Positions 1-9,495 of a DNA stretch of 64,000 nucleotides are shown piece by piece. This stretch comes from CAZFGK01 sp964518635 (lineage in GTDB: Bacteria > Zixibacteria > MSB-5A5 > GN15 > FEB-12): assembly GCA_964518635.1 (NCBI GenBank), contig CAZFGK010000002.1:1-64000 (forward strand), in the 5' to 3' direction. The stretch's first letter is position 1. Each line of letters starts with the position of its first letter. The position numbers and the translations under genes are program-made. The notes beneath the pieces were generated by a model that saw only the letters and a list, made by a program, of their open reading frames with translations, was not told the origin of the DNA and did not search any database.

Positions 1-188
1 AGTACGGAATCATAGGGGGAGCCGTCAACCAAACAAACGTTGGTCATCCATGCTGATTCGAAAGTGCTTGAAATTCATAACCTTAGCTCGATTTCTTACC
101 TCGCAGTATCAACACAGGTTCGGATCATGATGGACTACATCGATTTACTGGAACTGTCCTTGTAATTTCATGTTATCTCAAAGGAATC

Positions 189-250
189 TTTACAGTACCG
201 TCAAGTTTCGCTATATTGTTAGCGGTGAGGTAATTAGTAACCAACCTCAC
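189..250 (+). promoter_or_regulatory. suf operon promoter with overlapping inverted repeat
   Basis: A sigma70-like promoter is visible: TTTACA at 189-194, a 17-nt spacer, and TATATT at 212-217, predicting transcription start near 224. Immediately at that start lies an inverted repeat, GTGAGGT (225-231) and ACCTCAC (244-250), seven-base arms 12 nt apart. It sits about 20 nt before the Rrf2 regulator gene. Rrf2 proteins that control suf genes commonly repress their own operon, so I infer this is its operator; that is not shown by sequence alone. Confidence 0.55.
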
Positions 251-270
251 AGATTGGATAGATTGCTGTC

Positions 271-816
271 ATGAGAATTTCTGCGACCGAAGAGTATGGA
301 CTGCGCTGCCTTATCGATCTTGCCCGGAAAGGACCGGGGGGTCAGCTTTCAATCCATGAAGTCTCTGAAATCGAGAAGATATCTGTACCGTATGCGTCGA
401 AGCTCCTCTCCATTCTTCGCCGTGCAGGACTTGTTTCTGCAGTGCGAGGTCGTACCGGAGGATTTTCCCTCGCTCGCCCCGCTTCTGAGATAACGATGTA
501 TGACATTTTGACTTCACTCGGTGGACCATTCATCGATCCGAATCATTGCCACAAATATCCCGGACATGCGGATTCATGTGTCCATATCGGAAACTGCCAG
601 ATATTGAATGTTCTTGGCGGACTCGCCGGATTTCTGCAGGAAGTTCTCAATAAAACATCACTGGAAGATATGGCCCATCTGAATTATCCGGAGATTCTGA
701 AACGTCGTTTCCCTGCGGAAACGCATGGAACCTCCATCGGCGGGATTCAGATCGAGAATCACCGGAAACAGGTCACCAAAACTATCGACCCAACTGAGAA
801 ACCAGCAACAGAGTAA
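271..816 (+). CDS. Rrf2-family Fe-S cluster-sensing transcriptional regulator of the suf operon
   Basis: This 181-residue protein has the Rrf2 winged-helix domain at residues 1-85, beginning with the typical MRISATEEYGLRCL and carrying the wing motif RTGGFSLARP (61-70). Cysteines at 93, 103 and 109 fall where IscR-type regulators bind a 2Fe-2S cluster, though the spacing (CX9CX5C) is wider than in E. coli IscR. It is the first gene of the suf cluster, so it probably senses Fe-S status and represses Fe-S assembly when clusters are plentiful. The start ATG has no clear Shine-Dalgarno sequence. After residue 140 comes a polar, poorly structured tail. Confidence 0.9.
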   Translation: MRISATEEYGLRCLIDLARKGPGGQLSIHEVSEIEKISVPYASKLLSILRRAGLVSAVRGRTGGFSLARPASEITMYDILTSLGGPFIDPNHCHKYPGHADSCVHIGNCQILNVLGGLAGFLQEVLNKTSLEDMAHLNYPEILKRRFPAETHGTSIGGIQIENHRKQVTKTIDPTEKPATE

Positions 817-868
817 GATCAACACGATTCAAACGATTTTGTAAACACACACGAAGGAAAAAAGATAG

Positions 869-1633
869 ATGTCATCTCAGCCACTTTTTGAGTTCAAGAA
901 TATCAGGGTAAAAGTCGAAGAAAAAGAGGTCGTCAAAGGGGCGACTTTGACCGTTCGACCGGGGGAAGTACACGCCATTATGGGCCCCAACGGCAGCGGG
1001 AAATCCAGCTTGTCCAACGCCCTTATGGGGCATCCGAATTATACCATCGTTGATGGCACCGCCGTGCTGGCTGGTCAGGATCTGATCGCGATGGAGCCGG
1101 ATGAACGCTCACGAGCAGGACTCTTTCTCGCCTTCCAGTATCCCCTCGCTATTCCAGGGGTAACCGTAGCGAACTTTCTCCGGACTGCAATGCAGTCGCA
1201 TCGGGGGAAAGATGCCGACATGTCCGATTTCAGAAAGATTCTGAAAGCGGAGATGGCTGGGCTGAACATCGATGACGCCTTTGGCGGTCGGTATCTCAAT
1301 GACGGATTCTCCGGCGGCGAGAAGAAGAGAATCGAGATTCTTCAGATGCTCGTGTTAAAACCGAAGATGGCAATTCTTGATGAGACCGATTCCGGTCTCG
1401 ATATCGACGCCCTCAAGGTTGTCGCACAGGGGATCAACAAGTTTTCGACTCCTGAGACCGGCGTGCTGCTTGTCACACACTATCAGCGACTCCTCGATTA
1501 TGTCAAACCGCACTATGTGCATGTCATGATGGATGGTCGTCTGGTGAAATCGGGCGGGCCGGAACTGGCGCATCAACTTGAAGCAGACGGTTACGACTGG
1601 ATCGAACAGTCATTAGTAGGAGCGAAGTCGTGA
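869..1633 (+). CDS. sufC: Fe-S cluster assembly ATPase SufC
   Basis: SufC is the ABC-type ATPase of the SufBC2D scaffold that builds Fe-S clusters in the cytoplasm. The 254-residue length is normal. Walker [10 protein letters not shown] is at residues 39-47, the signature region reads FSGGEKKR, and Walker B is followed by the SufC-specific [10 protein letters not shown], in which the usual EPTSALD becomes ETDSGLD. GAAGGA about 10 nt upstream serves as ribosome binding site. Its TGA stop overlaps the GTG start of sufB by 4 nt, indicating translational coupling. Confidence 0.97.
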   Translation: MSSQPLFEFKNIRVKVEEKEVVKGATLTVRPGEVHAIMGPNGSGKSSLSNALMGHPNYTIVDGTAVLAGQDLIAMEPDERSRAGLFLAFQYPLAIPGVTVANFLRTAMQSHRGKDADMSDFRKILKAEMAGLNIDDAFGGRYLNDGFSGGEKKRIEILQMLVLKPKMAILDETDSGLDIDALKVVAQGINKFSTPETGVLLVTHYQRLLDYVKPHYVHVMMDGRLVKSGGPELAHQLEADGYDWIEQSLVGAKS

Positions 1634-3063
1634 GCGACGCCATCACCCAACAGAAAGAAGAACTCTCCGCTCTCGGCACTGATTTCGCCACACGCTACGG
1701 ATTCCATGATCCGGTGGAATATTTCCATAAAGGGGCACGTGGAATCAGTCATGAAGTTGTCGAGATGATCTCCCGTATGAAGAAAGAGCCAAAGTGGATG
1801 TCAGAACGTCGCCACGAAGCCTATGACATCTTTATGTCGAAACCGACCCCGACCTGGGGGAATACTGCTCTCCTCAATGAGATTCTCTACGACAACATCT
1901 ATTATTTCATGAAGCCGATTGAGAATACACAGTCCTCATGGGATGATGTCCCGGCCTATATCAAGAACACCTTTGACAAACTCGGAATTCCGGACGCCGA
2001 ACGAAAATTTTTGGGCGGTGTTTCAGCCCAGTATGAATCAGAAGTGGTCTATCACTCCCTTCGGAAAGATCTTTCTGATCAGGGAGTAATCTTTCTGGAC
2101 ATGGATGCCGCTCTTCGGGAATATCCGGAGATTGTCGAAAAGTATTTCGGCACGGTGATTCCGTCGAACGACAACAAATATGCCGCGCTGAATACTTCAG
2201 TCTGGTCAGGCGGATCATTCATCTATATCCCGCCGGGTGTAAATGTGACCGTTCCGCTGCAGGCATATTTCCGCATCAATGCCGAAAACATGGGGCAGTT
2301 TGAACGGACGTTGATCATCGCCGACAAAGGCTCCCGTGTTCACTACATCGAAGGATGCACTGCTCCGGTCTATTCAACTGATTCGCTGCACAGTGCGGTT
2401 GTCGAAATGGTTGCGCTCGAAGGTTCGTATATTCGCTATACCACCATTCAAAACTGGTCACGAAATATCTACAATCTGGTGACCAAGAGAGCGACTGCGC
2501 ACAAGAACGCGACGGTCGAATGGGTGGATGGAAATATCGGCTCCCGCCTGACCATGAAATACCCCTGCATACAGCTTGTCGGTGAAGGAGCACGTGGAGA
2601 GATTCTCTCTGTTGCCTTTGCCGGAATTGATCAGCATCAGGATGCCGGTGCGAAGGTGATTCATGCTGCTCCGAACACCTCATCCCGAATCACCAGCAAG
2701 TCGATTTCAAAAGATAATGGACGGGCATCCTACCGCGGGCTGGTCAAAGTTCATAAGAACGCGATCAACTCGAAAGTTTCAGTTGAATGCGATGCTCTAC
2801 TCATCGGTGCAGAAGCGAGAAGCGACACCTATCCGACGATGGAGATCGACAACGATCAGGTGAAAATCGAGCATGAAGCCCGCGTCTCGAAAGTTGCCGA
2901 AGAGCAGCTCTTCTATCTGACCAGTCGTGGTATCAGTGAAGATGATGCCCGTCTACTAATCGTGAATGGCTTCATGGAGCCATTCACCAAGGAATTGCCG
3001 ATGGAGTATGCCGTCGAGCTCAATCGACTGATCCAGCTCGAGATGGAAGGGTCCATTGGTTGA
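1630..3063 (+). CDS. sufB: Fe-S cluster assembly scaffold SufB
   Basis: SufB is the scaffold subunit on which the nascent Fe-S cluster forms, with SufD and SufC. The 477-residue protein matches the usual size. The N-terminal region ([24 protein letters not shown]) and the C-terminal beta-helix with [32 protein letters not shown] and the final helices are typical of SufB. The start is a GTG overlapping the sufC stop as GTGA, so it is translationally coupled. The end overlaps the likely start of sufD by 8 nt. Confidence 0.97.
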   Translation: MSDAITQQKEELSALGTDFATRYGFHDPVEYFHKGARGISHEVVEMISRMKKEPKWMSERRHEAYDIFMSKPTPTWGNTALLNEILYDNIYYFMKPIENTQSSWDDVPAYIKNTFDKLGIPDAERKFLGGVSAQYESEVVYHSLRKDLSDQGVIFLDMDAALREYPEIVEKYFGTVIPSNDNKYAALNTSVWSGGSFIYIPPGVNVTVPLQAYFRINAENMGQFERTLIIADKGSRVHYIEGCTAPVYSTDSLHSAVVEMVALEGSYIRYTTIQNWSRNIYNLVTKRATAHKNATVEWVDGNIGSRLTMKYPCIQLVGEGARGEILSVAFAGIDQHQDAGAKVIHAAPNTSSRITSKSISKDNGRASYRGLVKVHKNAINSKVSVECDALLIGAEARSDTYPTMEIDNDQVKIEHEARVSKVAEEQLFYLTSRGISEDDARLLIVNGFMEPFTKELPMEYAVELNRLIQLEMEGSIG

Positions 3064-4339
3064 TATGAAGATGCAAACTACACCCTGGCTCTCAGAAAAA
3101 CGTCAGCTTCATCTGGATCGCATCAACACGACCTCACTGCCTCCTCGTGGATTGCATCTCTGGCGTTATACCGATCCAACGACTCTGCAATCACTGACCA
3201 CCGCAAGCAACGCCTCGGTAAGTCCATCTGCCGAAAGCACGCTGAAGTCTCTCCATGCTCAGCTTGCGACGTCTCAGCTATGCGCCGTTGCCTGTGATCG
3301 TTCCGGCAAGAATATCGAAGTCGTTCGAAATGCGAACGCTCTCCCGGATGGAATCAAGATTCTTTCACTCTCAGATGCCCTTCGTGATCATCCAGAGCTT
3401 CTTGAAAAGCACCTCTATGACCTCATCGGCCACGAGAGTGGTCACTTTGAAGCAGAGAACGGCGCACGATGGGAAGATGGAATCTTTGTTTCGATCCCTT
3501 CAAAGTGTGATGTCGCATTGCCGATTCATCTCCTGCATGACGCCGGTTGTGGTGGTCCGGTCTTTCCGCGAACTCTGATTCTCGTCGGACGTGAATCACG
3601 CGTGACTATTATCGACGAATACACTGGTGGAGCCGCACATGCCGGCCCGGCGAATACAGCCCCGTCATCGAGTAACGGTGTGGTTGAGATATTCGCAGGT
3701 GCGAATAGTCATGTGACCTATGTCACCCTCGGTCGTCAGACCACTGGGGTGAAGTCATATCTGTCACATCGCGCGCGGATCGATGCCGATGCCGTCATGA
3801 CCACCGTGCCGATTGCGCTCGGTGGCATTCTTTCGAAGCAAAACTTTGGTGTGATCTTGAACGGCGCAAACGCTGAGAGCACGATGGTCGGGCTCCTCTA
3901 TGGAACCGGACATCAGGCCTTCGACAATCATACGTTGCATCACCATGCCGTCGGGCAGACCCGCTCGAATATCGATTTCAAAGTCGTGCTGCAGGACAAG
4001 AGTAGCTCTGCCTACACCGGTTTGATTCGAATCGACAAGCATGCTAAAGTCTGCGAAGCGTATCAGGAGAACAGAAATCTTCTGCTTAATCCGGGTACTC
4101 GTGCGCAGACCATTCCCGAACTTGAGATTTTGAACGAAGAGGTCGCCTGTACTCATGGCGCGACGGTCGGACCGCTCGATCCGCAGATGATATTCTATCT
4201 GACCAGCCGAGGGATCGACCGAAAGGAAGCAGTCCGCATGATTGTCCGTGGCTATTTTTCCACGACGATGTCGATGCTTCCGGAAAATCTGCGAGAGACG
4301 GTGATCTCAGTGGTGGAGTCAAGACTTGCCGGAAACTGA
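3056..4339 (+). CDS. sufD: Fe-S cluster assembly protein SufD
   Basis: SufD is the SufB paralogue in the SufBC2D scaffold, needed for iron acquisition and complex stability. The 427-residue sequence shows the SufB/D core, with [20 protein letters not shown], the [12 protein letters not shown] region and the C-terminal [23 protein letters not shown] motif. The start is uncertain: TTG at 3056 is well spaced from GGAAGG (3044-3049) and overlaps sufB by 8 nt, while in-frame ATG codons follow at 3065 and 3071. I keep the TTG because of the ribosome-site spacing. Confidence 0.93.
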   Translation: MVDMKMQTTPWLSEKRQLHLDRINTTSLPPRGLHLWRYTDPTTLQSLTTASNASVSPSAESTLKSLHAQLATSQLCAVACDRSGKNIEVVRNANALPDGIKILSLSDALRDHPELLEKHLYDLIGHESGHFEAENGARWEDGIFVSIPSKCDVALPIHLLHDAGCGGPVFPRTLILVGRESRVTIIDEYTGGAAHAGPANTAPSSSNGVVEIFAGANSHVTYVTLGRQTTGVKSYLSHRARIDADAVMTTVPIALGGILSKQNFGVILNGANAESTMVGLLYGTGHQAFDNHTLHHHAVGQTRSNIDFKVVLQDKSSSAYTGLIRIDKHAKVCEAYQENRNLLLNPGTRAQTIPELEILNEEVACTHGATVGPLDPQMIFYLTSRGIDRKEAVRMIVRGYFSTTMSMLPENLRETVISVVESRLAGN

Positions 4340-4366
4340 ACGAAAACGTCGACAGTTGCAAAGAGT

Positions 4367-4681
4367 ATGAGTGAATTCGTTAGGGTCTGTGCTCTCAGCG
4401 AACTTTCCGTCGGAGAGATAAAAGCCGCGACGGTCGGTTTTCGGGATATTGTACTCGCTCGTACTGAAAAATCGGTCTTTGCTCTGGCAAATGAGTGCAC
4501 CCATGACGGTGCCCCTATTGCGAATGGAAAGTTGCGCGGAGATTCGATCATGTGTACTCGTCATGGTGCAAGGTTCGATCTTGCTACCGGGCAGGTAGCA
4601 GCTCCACCGGCAATTGTTCCGCTGGATTCATTTGAAGTTCGCATTGTTGGGGATGATATTCTCGTGAAAGTGAATGAGTAA
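4367..4681 (+). CDS. Rieske 2Fe-2S ferredoxin of the suf cluster
   Basis: This 104-residue protein is a small soluble Rieske ferredoxin. The cluster ligands are plain: C44 and H46 in the first box (CTHDGAP) and C63 and H66 in the second (CTRHGARFD). It resembles the NirD/BphA3-like single-domain ferredoxins that carry electrons in dioxygenase or reductase systems. Its place between sufD and sufS suggests it is either an electron donor for Fe-S assembly or a client that gauges assembly. Its end overlaps the start of sufS by 8 nt. Confidence 0.93.
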   Translation: MSEFVRVCALSELSVGEIKAATVGFRDIVLARTEKSVFALANECTHDGAPIANGKLRGDSIMCTRHGARFDLATGQVAAPPAIVPLDSFEVRIVGDDILVKVNE

Positions 4682-5975
4682 GATGAGTACCGAGATAAAA
4701 AAGAATCCGCTGACCGTCACTCATCCCCCATTGGATGTCGAGCGGATCAAAGCGGATTTCCCGATACTTGATCAACAGATCAATGGTCATCGGCTGGTCT
4801 ATCTGGACAGTGCGGCGACTTCGCAGAAACCACGCACGGTTATCAATGCCCTCGTTGAGTATTACCGAAAGAATAACAGTAATGTACATCGAGGGCTTCA
4901 CACCCTCGCCGAACGGGCAACTGAGGCCTATGAGCGAACGCGCTCCCATCTGGCGATGTTTCTGGGAAATATCCCGCGCGAAGAATTGATTTTCACTCGT
5001 GGCACGACGGAAAGTTTCAATCTTCTTGCCTATACCTGGGGGGAGCAGGAGCTGAAAGCCGGAGATGAAATTCTGGTCAGTGAAATGGAACATCACGCCA
5101 ATTTTGTTCCGTGGATTATGCTTGCCCAGCGCAAGAAAGCAATCGTTCGAAAATTGCCGATCACTATCTGCGGTCATCTTGATTTATCTGATATCGATAC
5201 CCTGATCAACGAAAAGACCCGCATGATCGCGATCACTCAGCAATCAAATGTGCTCGGAACATTCAATCCAATCTCGGAGATTGCTGCCAAAGCTAAAAAA
5301 GTCGGTGCCCTCATGGTAGTTGACGGCGCTCAGGCAGCGCCGCACATGAGCGTTGATCTGAAATCTCTTGGCGCGGATGTCTATGCCTTCTCTGCTCACA
5401 AGATGCTCGGTCCGACCGGAGTAGGTGTCTTCTGGGCAAAACGGCAGTTGCTCGAATCGATGCCCCCTTTTCTGTATGGCGGCGAGATGATTCGTGAAGT
5501 CCGCTATGAGAAAATCAGCTTCAATGAACTTCCCAATCGTTTCGAGGCGGGCACGCCGAATATCGCTGATGTCATCGCCTTTGATGCCTCGTTGACCTAT
5601 CTCGAAGAACTCGGAATGGCTCGGGTGGCGCAGCATCAGCAGACTCTTACCGCCTATGCCCTGGAACGACTCGCGAGCATTCCCGGACTCGAAATTCAGG
5701 GACCACTTGATCCGACTCAACGTGGCGGAGCGATCTCCTTCACCGACCCCAATATCCATCCGCATGATATCTCGACCTTTCTTGATAGCCGCGGGATTGC
5801 AATTCGTGCCGGACATCATTGTGCCCAGCCACTGATGCGTACTCTCGGAAAAGTTGCCACTGCGCGTGCATCATTCTCGATCTACAATGACGAACAGGAT
5901 ATTGATGCGCTGGTGACAGCCCTTCACGAAATGCGCAGCTACTTCGGGGTGGATGCAAATCCACTGAACCGATGA
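4674..5975 (+). CDS. sufS: Cysteine desulfurase SufS
   Basis: SufS removes sulfur from cysteine as an enzyme-bound persulfide for Fe-S assembly, using pyridoxal phosphate. The 433-residue sequence has the PLP lysine at K243 in FSAHKMLGPTGVG and the persulfide cysteine at C383 in RAGHHCAQPLM, the short-loop arrangement of group II desulfurases. The stretch ahead of LDSAATSQKP (about 44-53) is somewhat longer than usual. The start ATG lies inside the end of the Rieske gene; a second in-frame ATG follows at codon 4. The stop overlaps the sufU start as ATGA. Confidence 0.97.
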   Translation: MSKMSTEIKKNPLTVTHPPLDVERIKADFPILDQQINGHRLVYLDSAATSQKPRTVINALVEYYRKNNSNVHRGLHTLAERATEAYERTRSHLAMFLGNIPREELIFTRGTTESFNLLAYTWGEQELKAGDEILVSEMEHHANFVPWIMLAQRKKAIVRKLPITICGHLDLSDIDTLINEKTRMIAITQQSNVLGTFNPISEIAAKAKKVGALMVVDGAQAAPHMSVDLKSLGADVYAFSAHKMLGPTGVGVFWAKRQLLESMPPFLYGGEMIREVRYEKISFNELPNRFEAGTPNIADVIAFDASLTYLEELGMARVAQHQQTLTAYALERLASIPGLEIQGPLDPTQRGGAISFTDPNIHPHDISTFLDSRGIAIRAGHHCAQPLMRTLGKVATARASFSIYNDEQDIDALVTALHEMRSYFGVDANPLNR

Positions 5976-6451
5976 GCGATCCACTCGACACCCTTTATCG
6001 GGATGTCATCCTCGATCATTACCGCTCCCCACGAGGTAAAAAGAAACTCGATACCCCTTCAGTTCATGCCGAAGGGATGAATCCCAGCTGCGGCGATGAA
6101 CTCACCCTTGATCTGCAGGTCGATGAGAATTTGATCCGAGATGTTCATGTCAGTTGCAGGGGGTGTGCGATTTCGGTCGCATCCGCGTCTATGCTCGCCG
6201 AAACAATCAAAGGAAAGTCACTCAGCGAAGTGCAGACACTGCTTACTGAAGTGACCAAGATGCTCAAAGGGGAGCAGTCCGCGCTTCCTGATGATCACGG
6301 AGATCTGGATGTCCTCTCTGGTGTCCAGAAATTTCCCGTTCGAATAAAATGTGCCCTGCTCTCCTGGATGACACTTGCTGAGGCACTTCGTGATCACGCC
6401 AACGGCCGTCCGGTGGGTCGGGCTATCAGTACAGAAGAGGAATCAGCATGA
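5972..6451 (+). CDS. sufU: Zinc-dependent sulfurtransferase/scaffold SufU
   Basis: SufU accepts the persulfide sulfur from SufS. The 159-residue protein has the full zinc set of the SufU family: C40 and D42 in NPSCGDEL, C65 in CRGCAIS, and C127 in IKCALLSW. These map onto the Bacillus subtilis ligands C41, D43, C66 and C128. The roughly 20-residue insert between C65 and C127 typical of SufU rather than IscU is present (about 90-110). It overlaps both neighbours by four bases, so it is translated together with sufS and sufT. Confidence 0.96.
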   Translation: MSDPLDTLYRDVILDHYRSPRGKKKLDTPSVHAEGMNPSCGDELTLDLQVDENLIRDVHVSCRGCAISVASASMLAETIKGKSLSEVQTLLTEVTKMLKGEQSALPDDHGDLDVLSGVQKFPVRIKCALLSWMTLAEALRDHANGRPVGRAISTEEESA

Positions 6452-6759
6452 GAATAGTGACCGCCGCCGAAGTAATTGAAGCGATTCGCCCGATTCAGGA
6501 TCCTGAAATTCGGATCGGCATCGTTGATCTCGGACTAGTCTATGATGTCAGCGTTTCCGAAGAAAATGTGGTGCAGGTGAAGATGACCCTCACCACTCCC
6601 GCCTGCCCGTACGGCGATATGCTCATGGCGATGGTTCGCCGCGCTGCCGAAGAGATCGATGATGTTAAGTCAGTCGACCTCGTCCTTGTCTGGGAGCCAG
6701 TCTGGGACCCAAAAGAGATGGCCTCCGATCTTGCCAAAGACCAACTCGGAATTTGGTAG
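6448..6759 (+). CDS. sufT: MIP18/DUF59 Fe-S maturation factor, SufT-like
   Basis: This 103-residue protein is a single MIP18 (DUF59) domain. It has the hallmark DPE (18-20) followed by VDLGLVYDV, and TTPACPYGDML with the conserved reactive cysteine C53. SufT proteins help mature Fe-S enzymes when demand is high; PaaD relatives act in phenylacetate oxygenase assembly. Its position at the end of the suf operon, with an ATGA overlap to sufU, favours the SufT role. No rho-independent terminator is obvious directly after it. Confidence 0.9.
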   Translation: MRIVTAAEVIEAIRPIQDPEIRIGIVDLGLVYDVSVSEENVVQVKMTLTTPACPYGDMLMAMVRRAAEEIDDVKSVDLVLVWEPVWDPKEMASDLAKDQLGIW

Positions 6760-6800
6760 ACTCTCTAACCTATTCATCTACATAAGAATACAGCAGATTA

Positions 6801-6816
6801 TAGACCATCTGGTCTA
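6801..6816. promoter_or_regulatory. 16-bp palindrome, candidate operator upstream of the TonB receptor
   Basis: TAGACCA, a two-base centre, and TGGTCTA form a perfect inverted repeat. It lies in the 185-nt gap between the suf operon and the TonB-dependent receptor gene. CAGC and GCTG outside it extend the symmetry with a six-base bulge on one side. The short, tight dyad looks like a site for a dimeric repressor of the TetR type. No such regulator is encoded nearby, and a weak suf terminator is an alternative since TTCTCTTT follows. Confidence 0.4.
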
Positions 6817-6944
6817 GCTGTTCTCTTTAAAGATGAGATTTTTTCATTTCCTGTAAATTTAATGTTAACAGTGGAAACATTATCTTGGCCTTAGCGTTCT
6901 AATCCCCAGTTAGAAAAAACTCATTCATCAATTTTGGAGTATTT

Positions 6945-9398
6945 GTGGCTCGTCGATCTCTCGCGGTTAGTAATCAGTATGTCTCTCCACTGTTTCCATC
7001 TCTTTTCACTTCATTGATCATCGGTCTCTTCACACTCATCTTTTCTCCGGTAGTCATCCATGCACAATCAACTGCAAGTGTGACAAGCAGCTCCGGACGG
7101 ATCGAGGGACGAGTCCTGGATGCCACCACCAAGTCCCCTCTGATTGGCGCGACGGTTCGTGTAATTGGCAGTGATCTCGGTGCTCTGACGGATGAAGAGG
7201 GGAAATTCCGAATCGCAAATCTTAAAGAAAATGTCTACAAATTATCGATCAGCTTCATCGGCTATGAAACCCATCTTGAGAATGATGTCCGCGTTGTTCG
7301 TGGAAAAAGTGAATACGTCGCAACTGAACTTATCGAATCGATCCGCGATATTGGCGAGGTATCAGTCTCGGCTCAATCGGGGAGTGATGACCGTGCTACG
7401 GGGGCTTCCAGCTATACCTATAATCGGGAAGAGATCAATCGAAGCCCGGGAGCAACCGGCGATATCTTTCGCGCAATCGAAACTCTTCCGGGAGTTGCCA
7501 GCACCGGGGGAGAATTCTCGGCCTTCTCAGTTCGCGGCGGCACGCCCAAAGACAATATCATCCTCGTCGACAATATTCCACTCGATCGAGTCAACCACTT
7601 TACCGGCGGGAGTGAAGATCAGGAAGCGCAAGGGGGACGATTCAGCATTTTTGCGCCGAATGTCATTCGTGAGGCACGTTTCTCCGGCGGTGGGTTTGGC
7701 GCACGTTTCGGCGGAAAGAATGCATCACTCGTCGATCTGTCGATTCGTGAGGGAAATCCGGTGACCATCACCGCTGATGGCTCCTATGGTCTGCTTGGCT
7801 GGGAACTTAATTACAATGGCCCCGGATATCTGACACCGGGATCAGGGCTTGTCGTGTCAGCGCGCTATCAGGATTTTCGTGAAGTGTTCAAACTGATCGG
7901 TACTGAAGAAGTTGGCGAACCGAATTTCAGCGACTACATTGTCAAATACACCGCACCAATCAGCGCGAAACATCGTCTTGAGCTGCTTGGCATCTATTCT
8001 CCAGAAAAATTCATACGTGACGCCAGTCATGTTGCCAAGATCGAGGACGAGGAAATTTCCACCGAATTGTACTATGTGGATGAAACGAAGTTTGTCAGTG
8101 GATTGAACTGGAGATGGCTCACCTCCCCCCGCAGCTATCTGCAAACCACTTTCTATGCCAAGGGACTCTCGACCAGCAATAGTTTCGGGCGGGCCTATCC
8201 GTCACTGACTCCGGACCGACTCATCGACAGGAACGCTGCGATCCCCTCCCGTGACACCATCAATACCTTCAACAATGACGAAACCGAAACCGGAATTCGC
8301 TGGCAGTTCACCTATGATGACCCGTCCCATGTGACGATCAACACCGGCGCGGAGATCAATCGTCTGGACATTACATTTGAGCAGACGCAGACCGGAACCG
8401 ATACGCTCTACTCCTTTGACCAGAATGATAAGCGCGACAATCCGTCGCAGAAATACATCATTCGTGAACCGGAGGATGGAAACGGAAGATTCAAGACCGA
8501 TGCATTGCAGGGGGCAGCGTATCTCGAGTCCGTTTTGCCGCTTTCGGCAGCGAAATTGACCCCCGGACTACGTGCGGAGTATAGTGAACTAAACGAACGT
8601 CTGCAGGTAAGCCCTCGACTGAGCTTCAGCTATGATCTGGGTACGAATACCAAGTTAAATCTCGCCGGTGGCTGGTATTACCAGATGCCGGAACTTCGTA
8701 TCGTGGTGCTCAATGACGAGAATCGCTACCTCAAAGCGGAACGCTCAACTCATGCCATCGCCGGAGTCACTCAGTTTCTGAGTGACAAGTATCGCCTGAC
8801 GGTCGAGACCTATTACAAGACCTTCGACGATCTGATCACACGCCCGGATCGAACCACACAGCAATATGTAAATGCCGGTGACGGCTACGCCTACGGGGTT
8901 GATGTCAGCCTGCTGCGTCGCTTTGTCGATCGTTTCTACGGCCAAATAAACTATTCGTACAGTTATGCACGTCGAGACGACCATGATGGATTCGGTGCTT
9001 ATGCCCCGGATTTCAATCAACCACACATCTTCAATGTTCTGGCAGGGTATCAATTCAACAAATCATGGTCAGCTTCGGCGAAGTGGAAATATTCGACCGG
9101 CAAGCCGGCTGATAATTTTGTAGTGAATGCAGATGTCTTCGGCGACCCTGGGAACCTTCACTATTCAAAGGAGATTATTGATAACAATGGTCGACGGGTG
9201 ACAGATTTCCATACCTTGAACGTGCGTGTCGACTATCGTGCGCAGATCGGTCGAATCGCGGTGGTCAGCTTTCTCGATATGCTGAATGTGTATGGGCGAA
9301 AGAATGTCACCCGCGAGACCTTTGTTGATCTAACCGGCAAATCAGAGGATGAAGGATTCGAGTTCATTCCGACCATCGGTGTGAAGTTCGAGATATAG
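6945..9398 (+). CDS. TonB-dependent receptor with N-terminal carboxypeptidase-regulatory-like domain
   Basis: This 817-residue outer-membrane protein has a signal peptide of about 41 residues ending in HAQ. A carboxypeptidase-regulatory-like beta sandwich follows (about 50-130, GRVLDATTKSPLIGATVRV, FIGYETH), then a plug domain (GDIFRAIETLPGVAS, SVRGGTPKDNIILVDN) and a 22-strand-type barrel ending in the aromatic VKFEI. The start is GTG at 6945 with GGAG upstream. It precedes an adaptor/ABC set on the same strand, so it may be the outer-membrane partner of that machinery. The substrate is unknown. Confidence 0.9.
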   Translation: MARRSLAVSNQYVSPLFPSLFTSLIIGLFTLIFSPVVIHAQSTASVTSSSGRIEGRVLDATTKSPLIGATVRVIGSDLGALTDEEGKFRIANLKENVYKLSISFIGYETHLENDVRVVRGKSEYVATELIESIRDIGEVSVSAQSGSDDRATGASSYTYNREEINRSPGATGDIFRAIETLPGVASTGGEFSAFSVRGGTPKDNIILVDNIPLDRVNHFTGGSEDQEAQGGRFSIFAPNVIREARFSGGGFGARFGGKNASLVDLSIREGNPVTITADGSYGLLGWELNYNGPGYLTPGSGLVVSARYQDFREVFKLIGTEEVGEPNFSDYIVKYTAPISAKHRLELLGIYSPEKFIRDASHVAKIEDEEISTELYYVDETKFVSGLNWRWLTSPRSYLQTTFYAKGLSTSNSFGRAYPSLTPDRLIDRNAAIPSRDTINTFNNDETETGIRWQFTYDDPSHVTINTGAEINRLDITFEQTQTGTDTLYSFDQNDKRDNPSQKYIIREPEDGNGRFKTDALQGAAYLESVLPLSAAKLTPGLRAEYSELNERLQVSPRLSFSYDLGTNTKLNLAGGWYYQMPELRIVVLNDENRYLKAERSTHAIAGVTQFLSDKYRLTVETYYKTFDDLITRPDRTTQQYVNAGDGYAYGVDVSLLRRFVDRFYGQINYSYSYARRDDHDGFGAYAPDFNQPHIFNVLAGYQFNKSWSASAKWKYSTGKPADNFVVNADVFGDPGNLHYSKEIIDNNGRRVTDFHTLNVRVDYRAQIGRIAVVSFLDMLNVYGRKNVTRETFVDLTGKSEDEGFEFIPTIGVKFEI

Positions 9399-9434
9399 GA
9401 AGCGATAGTTTGTGCCTTTTTTCACTTGCCTGAC

Positions 9435-9495
9435 AGGAGGAAAGAGAGAAAATTGGAACGATCAGATTACTCTATGAAAGTGGCAATTTTCTCTC
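9435..9495 (+). promoter_or_regulatory. Split ribosome binding site: Shine-Dalgarno joined to the start codon by a 12-bp hairpin
   Basis: A strong AGGAGG at 9435-9440 lies 55 nt before the ATG at 9496, too far to work in a linear mRNA. Between them GAGAGAAAATTG (9444-9455) and CAATTTTCTCTC (9484-9495) are perfectly complementary over 12 bp with a 28-nt loop. Folding places the Shine-Dalgarno three bases before the stem and the ATG directly after it. A comparable arrangement is known for phage T4 gene 38. The site would set expression of the adaptor gene relative to the upstream receptor. Confidence 0.6.

Noticed and set aside
2..127. End of an upstream protein gene on the plus strand
   Set aside because: A 41-codon open frame exists but its composition is not protein-like and no family is recognised; I see only the suf promoter in 1-270.
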